From Flavobacterium sp. (GTDB lineage Bacteria > Bacteroidota > Bacteroidia > Flavobacteriales > Flavobacteriaceae), in assembly GCA_024644805.1 (NCBI GenBank), contig JAHEHC010000009.1, positions 1 to 33,536 on the forward strand: a stretch of 33,536 bases of DNA, given 5' to 3'. Below the pieces are notes generated by a model. The model had not been told where the DNA came from. It searched no databases and saw nothing but the letters and a program-made list of their open reading frames with translations. Position numbers and translations under genes: made by a program. Positions 16,621-25,976 of the stretch are shown piece by piece; positions within the stretch are counted from its first letter, which is position 1, and each line of letters starts with the position of its first letter.

Positions 16621-16654
16621 ATAAAAATAAAACCCCGAAGGATCAACTTCAGGG
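16621..16654 (-). terminator. Intrinsic terminator of the gldKLMN operon
   Basis: On the minus strand CCCTGAAG pairs with CTTCGGGG (one U-G wobble) around a 6-base loop, followed by TTTTATTTTTAT. It lies 29 bases after the gldN stop. Confidence 0.85.
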
Positions 16655-16682
16655 CTTTGTATATTCTGTTCTTATGAATTCA

Positions 16683-17591
16683 TTAATAATTCCAAAGATC
16701 GATCTCTATATTTCTGATCTGCTCTCTGATCCTGTCTGATTCCATCAATTGCATGAGTGCATTATCATTTATGTATTCGTTCACGCCTCTATCACCAAGA
16801 ACATTATCTTGTTTGTAGACTAATGCATTAAACCTTCTTGCATTTAAAAGATGGTCAAATGAAATAGGCTGTGACGTATTCCTTCTGTTGAATGCTTTGG
16901 CTTCATGTAGTACTTCTCTTGCTGAGGGATACCACACCCAAAATAGTTCAACCTTGGTGTCCAGGTTATCATCTGGAAAGGCTTTTGAACGTGCTTCATT
17001 AGCTACCGGGGCTAATCCCAACAAACGGTATTTTAGTTCACCATGTCTTTTATCCAGATACCAGTAACCGCGAATTCTCCATTCTTCGATATCACCTGCA
17101 TCCAAATTGAATCTTCTGATATATTGAGGATCGATCTCTTCACCGGCATTGTATTGTGATATACCTAGGTCGGTAGTGTCACTATACACCAATGAAGCTT
17201 CAATATCCTTTAGGGTTCTTTTCTCTGTAAAATATGAATCGGCATAAACATGTTCAATCTTCCCATTTTTAATATTCTTCACTATTGCATCATAGAGGGA
17301 ACGTCTTTCAGTTCCAATATTATTGGTGTCAATTGGATAATACAAAGGAAAATTGACTCTCTCATCAAGATCAATAATCTCCCAAGTAGTTTTAGACCAC
17401 AAAACATCTCTTTCATCGACATATCCATAGGGAAGAGGTTGATCGTTATCATAGGCCAACTGCTCTTGGGTCTTTACTCCGATCTCTTCAGGAGTTTTGG
17501 CATTAAGGATATTGATTTGGGCTGTAGCTCCAGATCCTATCATCAAAAGGCCAAAAACACATATCACTACTTTATTAAAATTCATATTCAA
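16683..17591 (-). CDS. gldN: Gliding motility / T9SS protein GldN
   Basis: 302 residues with a signal peptide (about 1-24, ending GSGATAQ). Typical GldN segments follow: DERDVLWSKTTWEIIDLDERVNFPLYYP, then a region with LFWVWYPSAREVLHEAKAFN. GldN (PorN in Porphyromonas) joins GldK in a periplasmic ring attached to the outer membrane, part of the type IX secretion apparatus and gliding machine. It is last of the gldKLMN operon, 30 bases after gldM, and is followed by a terminator. No gldO paralogue is present in the window. Confidence 0.96.
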   Translation of the reverse strand: MNMNFNKVVICVFGLLMIGSGATAQINILNAKTPEEIGVKTQEQLAYDNDQPLPYGYVDERDVLWSKTTWEIIDLDERVNFPLYYPIDTNNIGTERRSLYDAIVKNIKNGKIEHVYADSYFTEKRTLKDIEASLVYSDTTDLGISQYNAGEEIDPQYIRRFNLDAGDIEEWRIRGYWYLDKRHGELKYRLLGLAPVANEARSKAFPDDNLDTKVELFWVWYPSAREVLHEAKAFNRRNTSQPISFDHLLNARRFNALVYKQDNVLGDRGVNEYINDNALMQLMESDRIREQIRNIEIDLWNY

Positions 17592-17621
17592 TAGATTTTA
17601 TTCTACGTTTATACAACTTGT

Positions 17622-19178
17622 TTAGTTTGTCAGCTCAATGATAACCGGGGAAATTCTAGGTAATTTATATGCTGAATTACTGGCTATTCTCGCGCTGATA
17701 TCAAATATTTGTACAGTACCTCCTCTTTTTGCACGCTTAAGGGCTCCAATTGCTTGTGAATTCAATTTACTACCACTTACTTTCACTGTAGGTTGTCCTG
17801 CCACCTTAAAGCTAAATCCAGTAACTTCCAATCTTAGGTCAAAATCAAAGTCGATCAATGCTGCACCAACTGTTGAAATTTCAAGTCCCTGACGTTGCAT
17901 TCTCACTGCGCCCCCATTTCCATCTTCACCACGAATGGTTCCGGTTGGACGTGGGATATCTTTGATCCTAAAGGTTTTGCTATCAGAAACTGTCATGCCT
18001 CCAGGCAGTTTACCACTTACATTTATGGTAACCTCACGACCCGGGACTGTGGTCACATTCATATTATATTTACCACCTCCACCTGCAGGACTTAATCCAG
18101 GGGCATTGGCATTTACACTTCCAACACCTGGAATGGAGATTGTCATGGGGTTTACCACACCACGATATACCACATTCATTTTATCGGCTGATATTACAGC
18201 AGCATTAGGTCTTGGTATTACAGCGTAGGAACTTTCAATTGGAATGGAAACGATTGAGTCTCCTTCTTTGAATTGAAGTTCTCCAACTAGTTCTTGTTCT
18301 CCGACATTCCCGGCAGGGAAATCCAAAGCAACTTGTCCGGACACATTACTATCCACCTCTTTTCCATTGATGATCACTTTGTCAAAACTTAACGTATTAT
18401 CGAAACGCCCTAATACAACTCGACCTTTAAAGTTTTCACCACTAAAGAAAGCCGTTTTATCTGGCACCACTATGGCTTTATAGTTGGTCATGGAAACCTC
18501 TGAGGTTAATTGCCCCGAAAGCATAGTTGATAAAAGCTCGTTTTGAGTAGTTCTAATATCGGATTGCATTTGGGTCAGCTTGGTCTTAGAAGCAATTAAT
18601 GGAACTCCTTCAAAATTATAGTTTAGCCAATCAACTTTCTTTCCATCAACGATCCTTTCTACCTTCTCGGTAGAGAAATTGGCGTCCAATGCTGATTTGA
18701 TCTCAGGATAGTCAGAACCCAGGATGGCTGTCATACCATTATGGTACGTGTTTATCTTATCTAAAAAATCTACTCCACCTTCCTTCAGTTTATCACCGAC
18801 AAAGAAAAGTTGATCCAGATAATCGGATTTATCTTGAACTTCAAAGTTATTTCTGTCATCTACTTTGACAGTTTCCATCATCTCGTTCTTGATGTTCTCC
18901 AGATAAGTATCCAGATCGTTGGATAGCGAACTCACCTCTTGAGCTTTATCTAATAGTGGTTGGTATTTTGCAGGTTGTTCAGTGACCTTTGCTGCCAACC
19001 CATCCATGAAGGCAAGATTTCTTTCAGTAGTTGCCACATTCGCTTTTGTGAGTTTTTCATTCATAACTCCAAAAGCAGACAATACTTCTACAGATATATT
19101 TAAAGCCAGCATCGCGATGAATATCAAATACATCAAATTGATCATTCGTTGCCGGGGAGATAGTTTTCCTTGAGCCAT
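17622..19178 (-). CDS. gldM: Gliding motility / T9SS motor shaft protein GldM
   Basis: 518 residues. One N-terminal membrane span (MINLMYLIFIAMLALNISVEVL) is preceded by SPRQR containing R9, the position reported as important in the Flavobacterium johnsoniae motor. The rest is a long periplasmic part: a helical bundle followed by several beta-sandwich domains, Gly/Pro-rich near the middle (NANAPGLSPAGGGGKYNM). GldM forms a dimer whose helices sit inside the GldL pentamer and which couples proton flow to GldKN at the outer membrane. Length is normal. It lies between gldL (51 bases upstream) and gldN. Confidence 0.98.
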   Translation of the reverse strand: MAQGKLSPRQRMINLMYLIFIAMLALNISVEVLSAFGVMNEKLTKANVATTERNLAFMDGLAAKVTEQPAKYQPLLDKAQEVSSLSNDLDTYLENIKNEMMETVKVDDRNNFEVQDKSDYLDQLFFVGDKLKEGGVDFLDKINTYHNGMTAILGSDYPEIKSALDANFSTEKVERIVDGKKVDWLNYNFEGVPLIASKTKLTQMQSDIRTTQNELLSTMLSGQLTSEVSMTNYKAIVVPDKTAFFSGENFKGRVVLGRFDNTLSFDKVIINGKEVDSNVSGQVALDFPAGNVGEQELVGELQFKEGDSIVSIPIESSYAVIPRPNAAVISADKMNVVYRGVVNPMTISIPGVGSVNANAPGLSPAGGGGKYNMNVTTVPGREVTINVSGKLPGGMTVSDSKTFRIKDIPRPTGTIRGEDGNGGAVRMQRQGLEISTVGAALIDFDFDLRLEVTGFSFKVAGQPTVKVSGSKLNSQAIGALKRAKRGGTVQIFDISARIASNSAYKLPRISPVIIELTN

Positions 19179-19229
19179 TGTATTTTCTTTTTACGAATTA
19201 ATAATTATTTACTTCGAAAAACTATTTGA

Positions 19230-19871
19230 TTAGCCTTTGTTGCTCATTGCAGATAGCATACCACCATAAACACCGTTCAATGAAGAAAGGTTACTGGCCA
19301 AGTGCTCCATTTGTTGTTTAAGCTGAGATGCGTTTTCGGCAACTTGTTCATTCACTTCTGCCTGACGGCTGGTTGATTCAACTTGTACTTTATACAAACT
19401 GTTCAATGACTCCATTTGGGCTGCAGCCAACGCCATTTCCTCACTGTATTTTCTTGTAGCGTTCATTGCGTCTGCTGTTGGGGTCATCCCTTTTGCAGCA
19501 CCTTCAAACGATTTGATGCTCTCACTTAGGCTTCCCATCAATTCAGAATCGATTCTTGCATCTTTAAGCATTTCATCCAATTTCTTAGATAATATTCCCT
19601 GAGCATCTTTTGGGCTTTCTTTTTCATCTCCCAATCCACCAGCTAATTCAGGATAGACCAATGACCAATCTAGATCGTCATCTACCGGTTCGAATGCAGA
19701 TATTGCGAAAATGATAGCTTCAGTAATAAGTCCAATTGCTAATAATAAACCTCCATTCAATGGTCCTAATTCCCAGTGAAGAATTTTAAATAAAGCTCCT
19801 AGAATAACCACAGAAGCTCCAAGGCCGTAAGCCATGTTAAACAGTTTTTTAGATTGTCTTGATTGTGCCAT
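19230..19871 (-). CDS. gldL: Gliding motility / T9SS motor stator protein GldL
   Basis: 213 residues with two membrane spans (MAYGLGASVVILGALFKILHW; GGLLLAIGLITEAIIFAISAF) and a cytoplasmic helical tail. Y15, K29 and E51 correspond, with a two-residue offset, to the residues described as important for proton-driven rotation in F. johnsoniae GldL (Y13, K27, E49). All are conserved, so the motor is predicted functional. The cytoplasmic part holds amphipathic helices near residues 100-205. It follows gldK by 45 bases. Confidence 0.98.
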   Translation of the reverse strand: MAQSRQSKKLFNMAYGLGASVVILGALFKILHWELGPLNGGLLLAIGLITEAIIFAISAFEPVDDDLDWSLVYPELAGGLGDEKESPKDAQGILSKKLDEMLKDARIDSELMGSLSESIKSFEGAAKGMTPTADAMNATRKYSEEMALAAAQMESLNSLYKVQVESTSRQAEVNEQVAENASQLKQQMEHLASNLSSLNGVYGGMLSAMSNKG

Positions 19872-19916
19872 AATTCAATTGTTTTGTTAAGTTAAGTTTG
19901 TTTTATTTCTAATAGA

Positions 19917-21290
19917 TTATCGGGCGTCGCCAAATTTCTCATTTAATACTACGTCGGTACCCATATAATCTTGTACCGTTCTGAATCCAATATAACTCCT
20001 TGCAGAATCAGCATATTCATAATCTCTGGTACTTACCTGAAGAAAATAAGCAACATCTTTCCATGAACCTCCACGAACTACCTTTCTCTTATTCATTTGA
20101 TCGTTCACATTCGGGTTCATATTTGATGAATATTCATAAGAAGAGGGATCGTATGAAGATGCTACCCATTCCGATACATTTCCTGCCATGTTGTACAAGT
20201 TAAAATCGTTAGGATCGTATGCATCTGCCTCAACCGTATACAATGCCTGATCTGCTGCATAATCTCCTCTTAGGGGCTTGAAATTGGCCATAAAACAACC
20301 TCGGTCATTTTTAGCATAAGGTCCACCCCAAGGGAATGTAGCAGATTCCAGACCACCACGTGCTGCATATTCCCATTCGGCCTCACTTGGAAGTCTGAAT
20401 GAATTCACATGCTGTCGTCTTCTGGATTTTTGATATGAATTCTTATACAAGGTCCTCCAAGCACAGAATGCCTTTGCTTGTTTCCAGCTTACCCCTACTA
20501 CAGGGTATTCACCATAGGCCTGATGCCAGAAATAATCATTATGCATGGGTTCATTATAGGAATAGTTGAAATCTCTGATCCAAACAGTGGTGTCTGGATA
20601 GATCTTTAATTGTTCCTTGATGATGAAGTCTTTCCTCCTTTTATCTCTATTATTTGCAGCAGCTTCAATATCCATATACGAATATTGGAAGATCAGCTTA
20701 TCCACATCGATGGTACGCTGTCCATTATACGCCTCCTCAGCAGGGATGTACATGGTGTCCATCACTTCACTATAATATTCATCGGGATATTCGGATGTGT
20801 CCCAGATCAGATCTATATCGTTATTGATCTTTCTTCCGGCATAGAAATCTTCACCCATACCATAGTAATTATCATACATATACTGTTCATAGGGGGTCAT
20901 TTCCTCATTTTCCTGATCCACAAAAGCAAATTCGCCAATTCCATCGTCTCCTGGGGTTGAACCAACCTCATCGGCTAGAATAGCCAATTTTAGTCTTACT
21001 GTAGAATCTCTAACCCACTCTACGAATTGACGGTATTCCGAATTGGTGATCTCAGTTTCATCCATATAGAATGAACGTACCGTTACGGTTTTAGTCGGTG
21101 CATCGTTAACAGCGACAAAGTCATCGTCTGATTTACCCATTATAAAGGCTCCACCAGGCACCAATGTCATTCCATAAGGTTTTTCGGGATGCCATTTCTT
21201 TCCTTTTGTTCCGACTAGCTCACCTCTATCTCCAGAGTTACAACTACTTAAAATGGCAACAATCGCAGTGAATGCAATAAGCTTCTTCAT
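19917..21290 (-). CDS. gldK: Gliding motility / T9SS lipoprotein GldK
   Basis: 457 residues. A lipoprotein signal peptide ends in AILSSC (lipobox, C17). The body is an FGE-sulfatase (formylglycine-generating-enzyme-like) domain: PYGMTLVPGGAFIMGKSDDD near 38, YFWHQAYGEYPVVGVSWKQAKAFCAWR, FRLPSEAEWEYAARGG, NVSEWVASSYD and VVRGGSWKD. In GldK/PorK the fold is structural: it forms the outer-membrane-linked ring with GldN. It is the first gene of the gldKLMN operon and has its own predicted promoter. Confidence 0.98.
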   Translation of the reverse strand: MKKLIAFTAIVAILSSCNSGDRGELVGTKGKKWHPEKPYGMTLVPGGAFIMGKSDDDFVAVNDAPTKTVTVRSFYMDETEITNSEYRQFVEWVRDSTVRLKLAILADEVGSTPGDDGIGEFAFVDQENEEMTPYEQYMYDNYYGMGEDFYAGRKINNDIDLIWDTSEYPDEYYSEVMDTMYIPAEEAYNGQRTIDVDKLIFQYSYMDIEAAANNRDKRRKDFIIKEQLKIYPDTTVWIRDFNYSYNEPMHNDYFWHQAYGEYPVVGVSWKQAKAFCAWRTLYKNSYQKSRRRQHVNSFRLPSEAEWEYAARGGLESATFPWGGPYAKNDRGCFMANFKPLRGDYAADQALYTVEADAYDPNDFNLYNMAGNVSEWVASSYDPSSYEYSSNMNPNVNDQMNKRKVVRGGSWKDVAYFLQVSTRDYEYADSARSYIGFRTVQDYMGTDVVLNEKFGDAR

Positions 21291-21324
21291 AGGTATTTAG
21301 GTTAAATTAACGAGATTCAGGGCG

Positions 21325-21355
21325 TAAACCTATCCATAAATTTTTTAAAAAACAA
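21325..21355 (-). promoter_or_regulatory. Putative gldKLMN promoter
   Basis: On the minus strand TTG is followed after 20 bp by TAGGTTTA, one mismatch from TAnnTTTG, leaving a leader of about 28 nt before the gldK ATG. The spacer is very A/T-rich (runs of six T and six A). Confidence 0.5.
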
Positions 21356-21402
21356 CATTTTTCTAAAAAAACCCCTTGCTCGAAAATACTTAGTTTGTTT
21401 GG

Positions 21403-22566
21403 TTATACTTCATTTTTTTGGCGGGCTTTAAACCACCTTTCAGGAATTTCCTGATTACATGCACCCAAATAATCGCCATAAGTGCATGGTAATAACGTTT
21501 TTCTTTTTAATTTATTATTAACATTTGAAATAAAAGGCAACTCAATCCACCAACGTTCTGTTTTGTTGCTTTTTTTGAATTTGAGGATCTCATTATCAAT
21601 TGGCACTTTATACGTGGTATATAACGATTCATTACCAAAATCCTCATCGTCAATCCTAAAATTCACGCCCTCGATGAAATACCAGATCACCTGTGCTATC
21701 AGCATTGCAGCTGTTTCTGATTCCTCAAAATCATTCAACTCATAAATTCCAAACGATGAAACCCTGTTACTGATTCCGGCATACCTTGCTATAGTACAAA
21801 TTTCCCGGCTATCAAATCCATTGGGATTCCTCTTGTTTTTATAACTTAATTCATTGCTTTTTATTGCATCAATGTCCAAAGTCACCAAGTCCGAATTTCT
21901 CATAATCGGTTCGACCATGGTCAGGTCTGAAGTCACCTCACCCAATCTGTGACCGTCGAAATACAATTTCTCCAATAAGGCGATCTCGCCCGGAGCATTA
22001 TAGAACGACTGATACCCAATATTGCTGTAGTTGAAAAGATTATAGGGTTTATCGACTATGATCTTTCCTAAATATGATTTATTGGTGATGGGTAGATCGG
22101 CATCTCCAAGATCGAACCTGCTGTCGATATTGGTGATATTCACCATTCTACTTTTAGTATCATAGGAGCGATATTGTGCATAGACCAGATCCTGACCTCC
22201 ACCCAATACAATCGGAATGATCGAATGATCCAATAACGAAGAAATAACCGACTTCAAGGCAAAATAGGTGTCATCGACCGTTTCACCCTTGTCTATGTCT
22301 CCAAGATCAACGATACCATGGTTCCAGTTTCCAGGATACAAAGAATAAAGTGCCCTCCTTATGGGGTCGAATGCTATCTCTTCACCAATATAATTGGTGT
22401 CCCTCCTATTCTCATTAACTCCAATAATGGCAAATTTAACCGAATCGATCGATGGGAGATCACCTGCTTTTGAATAGGATATGATCTGCTTTCCCAATAC
22501 TCCTTGAGGTAAGACCTCTTTATGTGCTATTACTGACTTGGATACGGGTTTTAAAAAATCTATCAT
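21403..22566 (-). CDS. Arginase/formimidoylglutamase-fold protein with altered metal ligands
   Basis: 387 residues of the ureohydrolase (arginase) superfamily: the core blocks are IPIVLGGGQDLVYAQYRS (near 122), VNITNIDSRFDLGD (near 147) and LVTLDIDAI (near 229). In active enzymes these are GGxH, DAHxD and SxDxDxxDP and hold two Mn ions. Here the first His is Gln, the second is Arg and the third block departs from the consensus, while several aspartates remain. Databases usually call such proteins formimidoylglutamase, but there is no hut gene nearby and catalysis by the standard mechanism is doubtful. The ATG overlaps the topA stop by four bases, so it is translationally coupled to topA. It lies upstream of gldK. 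Confidence 0.85.
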   Translation of the reverse strand: MIDFLKPVSKSVIAHKEVLPQGVLGKQIISYSKAGDLPSIDSVKFAIIGVNENRRDTNYIGEEIAFDPIRRALYSLYPGNWNHGIVDLGDIDKGETVDDTYFALKSVISSLLDHSIIPIVLGGGQDLVYAQYRSYDTKSRMVNITNIDSRFDLGDADLPITNKSYLGKIIVDKPYNLFNYSNIGYQSFYNAPGEIALLEKLYFDGHRLGEVTSDLTMVEPIMRNSDLVTLDIDAIKSNELSYKNKRNPNGFDSREICTIARYAGISNRVSSFGIYELNDFEESETAAMLIAQVIWYFIEGVNFRIDDEDFGNESLYTTYKVPIDNEILKFKKSNKTERWWIELPFISNVNNKLKRKTLLPCTYGDYLGACNQEIPERWFKARQKNEV

Positions 22567-25046
22567 GATTTTTTCTTAACTGTTGACTTTCTCTTTTTAG
22601 CAGAATTCTTCTCGATGAGTTCCTTAGCCTGTTCTAAAGTTATCTTATCGGCTTTTGTTGTTTTAGGCAATTCGACCTTGACTTTACCCTTGATCAGGTT
22701 AAACCGTCCCCACCTTGCTTTCTCAAGTCGAATTCCTTCATCTGGCCATTCATTGATCAATTTATCGATCTCCTTCTGTTTTTTAGCCTCGATCAATTCT
22801 ATTACATCCTCATCTGAAAGATTATCAAAATCATATTTCCTATTCACATTGATGAACATGTTGTTCCATTTGATAAAAGGCCCAAATCGACCTTTTCCCT
22901 TTTGCACCGGCATCTCCTCATATACATATATAGGTGCATCTGCCTTTTTCTTTTCATCGATCAGTTGAACAGCATGATCCATATCCATTTCAAGCGGATC
23001 CATTCCTTTAGGTAATGAAATGAACTTTTTATCATATTTGATATAGGGTCCAAATCGCCCATTATTAACCTCTACTTCCAATCCATCATGAGTTCCTAAC
23101 ATTTTTGGAAGCTTAAAGAGATCCATCACCTCTTCAAAAGTGATTTGATGCAGTTGCTGATCTGGTCGGAGACTTGCGAATTGTTTTTCTTCATCGTCAG
23201 GTTCTCCGATCTGGGCCATCGGACCAAATCTTCCCAGTCGTACCAATACCACTTTTCCGGTTTGAGGATCCTTACCCAGGACTCTTTCTCCACTTTCACG
23301 ATCGGCATTCTCGGTAACATCCTCTACCTGTGGGTGAAATTTCTGATAGAAGTCCTTTAAGATTTCAGCCCAAGCGATCTTCCCTTCTGCTATGTTATCA
23401 AAGTCCTCTTCGACCTTAGCCGTAAAATTGTAATCCAGGATCGATGAAAAGTTGGCAACCAGAAAATCATTGACGATCATACCGATATCGGTAGGAACCA
23501 ACTTTCCTTTATCCGATCCTACCATTTCTGTTAGCTGTTTCTTTTGAATCTGATCTTCCAACACAAATTGTACATACGCTCTTTCCTGACCTTCGATAGA
23601 TCCTTTCTCTACATAATTTCTGTTGATGATAGTAGAGATTGTCGGTGCATAAGTAGACGGTCGTCCAATACCCAATTCCTCCATTTTCTTTACCAATGAA
23701 GCTTCTGTATACCTATAGGGAGGTTTTGTGAATCGTTCGGTTGCAGTGATATAATTCCTGATCAATGCATCTCCAACATTTAAGTTTGGTAGCATGCCCT
23801 CCTGTTCTTCATCTTCCAGATCGGACCCTTCAAGATAGACCTTTAAGAATCCTTCGAATTTTATCATTTCCCCTTTTGCAACAAATTGTTCTTTAACGGT
23901 TGATGCAGACCCTATTTTTATATTAACACTGGTTCGCTCCAATTGAGCGTCACTCATCTGTGAAGCAATGGTCCTCTTCCAAATGAGGTCGTACAAACGG
24001 ACTTGATCATATTCTCCTTCAATACTCGAATTGAACATATTTGTTGGCCGGATCGCTTCATGTGCTTCTTGTGCTCCCTTAGATCTTCCCCGGTAATTTC
24101 TTGGATGGCTATACTCCTTGCCAAATGAATCTGCTATTGCTTGTTTGGCCGCATTCTTAGCCTCATTCGACAAGTTCACACTATCGGTTCTCATATAAGT
24201 GATAAGACCTGCCTCGTACAATCGCTGCGCAATCGTCATGGTCTTCCCTACTGAAAAATAAAGTTTTCTTGAGGCCTCCTGTTGAAGTGTCGATGTGGTA
24301 AAAGGAGGTGCAGGTGATTTCTTAGCAGGCTTCTTAGTAAGATCAGAGATCGAATAGGATGCTCCGATGTTCTTCTTTAAAAATGTTTCAGCCTCTTCTG
24401 AGGTGTTGAAGTTTTTTGGAAGGGCCGCTTTAAAACGTTGTCCCTTTTCGTTGGTGAATTCTGCAACAACTCTATAGGAAGGAGCTGCTACAAATTGCTC
24501 GATCTGTCTTTCCCTTTCCACGATCAATCGCACTGCCACCGACTGAACACGACCTGCGGACAATCCACCTTTTACCTTTCTCCATAGTACCGGTGAAAGC
24601 TCATATCCTACCAATCTATCCAATACCCTTCGGGCTTGTTGTGCATCTACCAGATCGTAATTGATGTCCCTTGGATTCTCAATTGCGGTTTGAATGGCCG
24701 ATTTTGTGATCTCGTGAAATACGATCCGTTTGGTGTTTTCCTTATTTAATTTCAGGGTTTCAGACAAATGCCAGGCAATAGCCTCTCCTTCTCGATCCTC
24801 ATCACTGGCCAGCCAAACCTTTTCGGCTTTTTTCGACAAGATTCTTAGATCCTTAACGATTTTCTTCTTGTCGTTAGGTACTATATATTTAGGTGTGAAA
24901 TCACCATCCACGTCTACTCCAAGCTCTTTGGAAGGAAGATCAGAAATGTGTCCAAAACTGGACGCAACTTTAAAATCTTTACCTAGAAATTTCTCAATGG
25001 TCTTCGCTTTAGCAGGTGATTCAACAATCACTAAATTTTTGATCAT
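22563..25046 (-). CDS. topA: DNA topoisomerase I (type IA)
   Basis: 827 residues. A TOPRIM domain at the start (LVIVESPAKAKTIEKFLG; acidic DEDREGEAIAWHL) is followed by the type IA core with the active-site tyrosine in GLITYMRTDS (near residue 283). The C-terminal part has four tandem repeats built around GRFGPMAQ, NGRFGPYIKYD, GRFGPFIKWN and RWGRFNLIKG, then a Lys-rich tail. I see no cysteine, so the zinc ribbons of Escherichia coli TopA are absent, as is common in Bacteroidota. It relaxes negative supercoils. A predicted promoter is directly upstream, and the arginase-like gene follows with a 4-base overlap. Confidence 0.98.
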   Translation of the reverse strand: MIKNLVIVESPAKAKTIEKFLGKDFKVASSFGHISDLPSKELGVDVDGDFTPKYIVPNDKKKIVKDLRILSKKAEKVWLASDEDREGEAIAWHLSETLKLNKENTKRIVFHEITKSAIQTAIENPRDINYDLVDAQQARRVLDRLVGYELSPVLWRKVKGGLSAGRVQSVAVRLIVERERQIEQFVAAPSYRVVAEFTNEKGQRFKAALPKNFNTSEEAETFLKKNIGASYSISDLTKKPAKKSPAPPFTTSTLQQEASRKLYFSVGKTMTIAQRLYEAGLITYMRTDSVNLSNEAKNAAKQAIADSFGKEYSHPRNYRGRSKGAQEAHEAIRPTNMFNSSIEGEYDQVRLYDLIWKRTIASQMSDAQLERTSVNIKIGSASTVKEQFVAKGEMIKFEGFLKVYLEGSDLEDEEQEGMLPNLNVGDALIRNYITATERFTKPPYRYTEASLVKKMEELGIGRPSTYAPTISTIINRNYVEKGSIEGQERAYVQFVLEDQIQKKQLTEMVGSDKGKLVPTDIGMIVNDFLVANFSSILDYNFTAKVEEDFDNIAEGKIAWAEILKDFYQKFHPQVEDVTENADRESGERVLGKDPQTGKVVLVRLGRFGPMAQIGEPDDEEKQFASLRPDQQLHQITFEEVMDLFKLPKMLGTHDGLEVEVNNGRFGPYIKYDKKFISLPKGMDPLEMDMDHAVQLIDEKKKADAPIYVYEEMPVQKGKGRFGPFIKWNNMFINVNRKYDFDNLSDEDVIELIEAKKQKEIDKLINEWPDEGIRLEKARWGRFNLIKGKVKVELPKTTKADKITLEQAKELIEKNSAKKRKSTVKKKS

Positions 25047-25066
25047 AATGATTTTTGTTTGGGCTA

Positions 25067-25074
25067 CAAAAGTA
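25067..25074 (-). promoter_or_regulatory. Putative -7 element of the topA promoter
   Basis: On the minus strand TACTTTTG matches TAnnTTTG exactly, 21 bases before the topA ATG. No clear TTG is visible at the -33 position. Confidence 0.45.
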
Positions 25075-25144
25075 TATGATTTTTTTAAATCGCTATTTAA
25101 TACGAGAAGTTTTAGATCAGATGTCGGTTGTCAGCTTCGTAAAA

Positions 25145-25915
25145 TCAGGACCATTCATCGGTATCTGAAACAGCTGCTTCACCATCAAATCCAATCGTGT
25201 CCTTATAGAAGTAATACATAGGTAGATGAACAAAAAATGCGGTAACAAAAACCCCAACAACACAAAGTAGTACTCCCAATTGTGCAATGAATGATGATAG
25301 GATGATCAGGCCAAATGCGATCAACCAGTACTTATGTCCCAGTTTAAAACTCGCCTTGATCAGATCATTTATCGATAATTTTTCATTGAAGGCGAACATC
25401 ACCTGTATGATTTGCAATGGGACCATCACATAAAAAATGGGCAGGTAACACAATAAGACCGCTGCAATGGAGATTAAAAAAGTAGCAATTGAAATTAGAA
25501 GTACTTTAGAAAGATTCTCCCCCTTCAAATAAACAAAATACCCACCTATATCCTCGTCAGAATCCAAATCGGCCTTCTTCAATGCTCTGAAGAAGTGAGC
25601 TATGATGCCCAATGAGATGGCCTGGACCACAAAAACCAGTGCAAAGACTACGATACTGTATATTACGATCAGCATGACGGAGGGTTCCCAGGATTCATAG
25701 TATCCATAGGAATTGTATCTCCCCTGTTTACCCATCATGATAATAATTGGAGTATATACCACCATTATTAAAGGAATTACAATGGCTATGAGGATCAATG
25801 CATGATACAAGGCCGTTTCCCAAACCTTTTTAAATAGATCGAAACTCTTGGTTAGAATATCACTAAAATCCGGTTTTGAAGAAGATTCAATTTTTTGAAA
25901 TATATCTGTTTTCAT
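25145..25915 (-). CDS. Multi-pass membrane protein of unknown function
   Basis: 256 residues with about six hydrophobic spans (including ALILIAIVIPLIMVVYTPIIIM, VIYSIVVFALVFVVQAISLGIIA and LIAFGLIILSSFIAQLGVLLCVVGVFV) and a soluble N-terminus containing FQKIESSSKPDFSDILTKSFDLFKK. The layout resembles the membrane-protein families with GPDPase-type or DUF975-like membrane domains; in flavobacterial genomes similar proteins often carry an unreliable beta-carotene monooxygenase label. I do not assign a function. It is divergent from miaB, and a pair of GTATAC direct repeats overlaps its predicted transcription start. It ends about 100 bases before topA begins. Confidence 0.85.
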   Translation of the reverse strand: MKTDIFQKIESSSKPDFSDILTKSFDLFKKVWETALYHALILIAIVIPLIMVVYTPIIIMMGKQGRYNSYGYYESWEPSVMLIVIYSIVVFALVFVVQAISLGIIAHFFRALKKADLDSDEDIGGYFVYLKGENLSKVLLISIATFLISIAAVLLCYLPIFYVMVPLQIIQVMFAFNEKLSINDLIKASFKLGHKYWLIAFGLIILSSFIAQLGVLLCVVGVFVTAFFVHLPMYYFYKDTIGFDGEAAVSDTDEWS

Positions 25916-25930
25916 TATGATTTCAATTGA

Positions 25931-25950
25931 TTAGTATACCATTAGTATAC
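25931..25950. promoter_or_regulatory. Possible operator: two TTAGTATAC repeats 11 bp apart
   Basis: TTAGTATAC occurs at 25931-25939 and 25942-25950, each with the palindrome GTATAC, spaced by one helical turn. They begin next to the predicted -7 element of the minus-strand gene and span its likely start site, the usual place for a repressor. Confidence 0.4.
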
Positions 25951-25957
25951 AAAGTTA
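25950..25957 (-). promoter_or_regulatory. Putative -7 element for the multi-pass membrane protein
   Basis: On the minus strand TAACTTTG matches TAnnTTTG exactly, 35 bases before the ATG at 25915. The -33 region lacks a clear TTG. Confidence 0.5.
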
Positions 25958-25976
25958 AGAAAAAGTAATCTGCCAC

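Noticed and set aside
21403-22566. Assignment as a functional hutG formimidoylglutamase
   Set aside because: Two metal-ligand histidines are replaced and no other hut gene is nearby, so only the fold is claimed.
24730-25221. 163-residue + strand ORF spanning the topA start
   Set aside because: Runs antisense through the TOPRIM domain and topA promoter; no signal or family.
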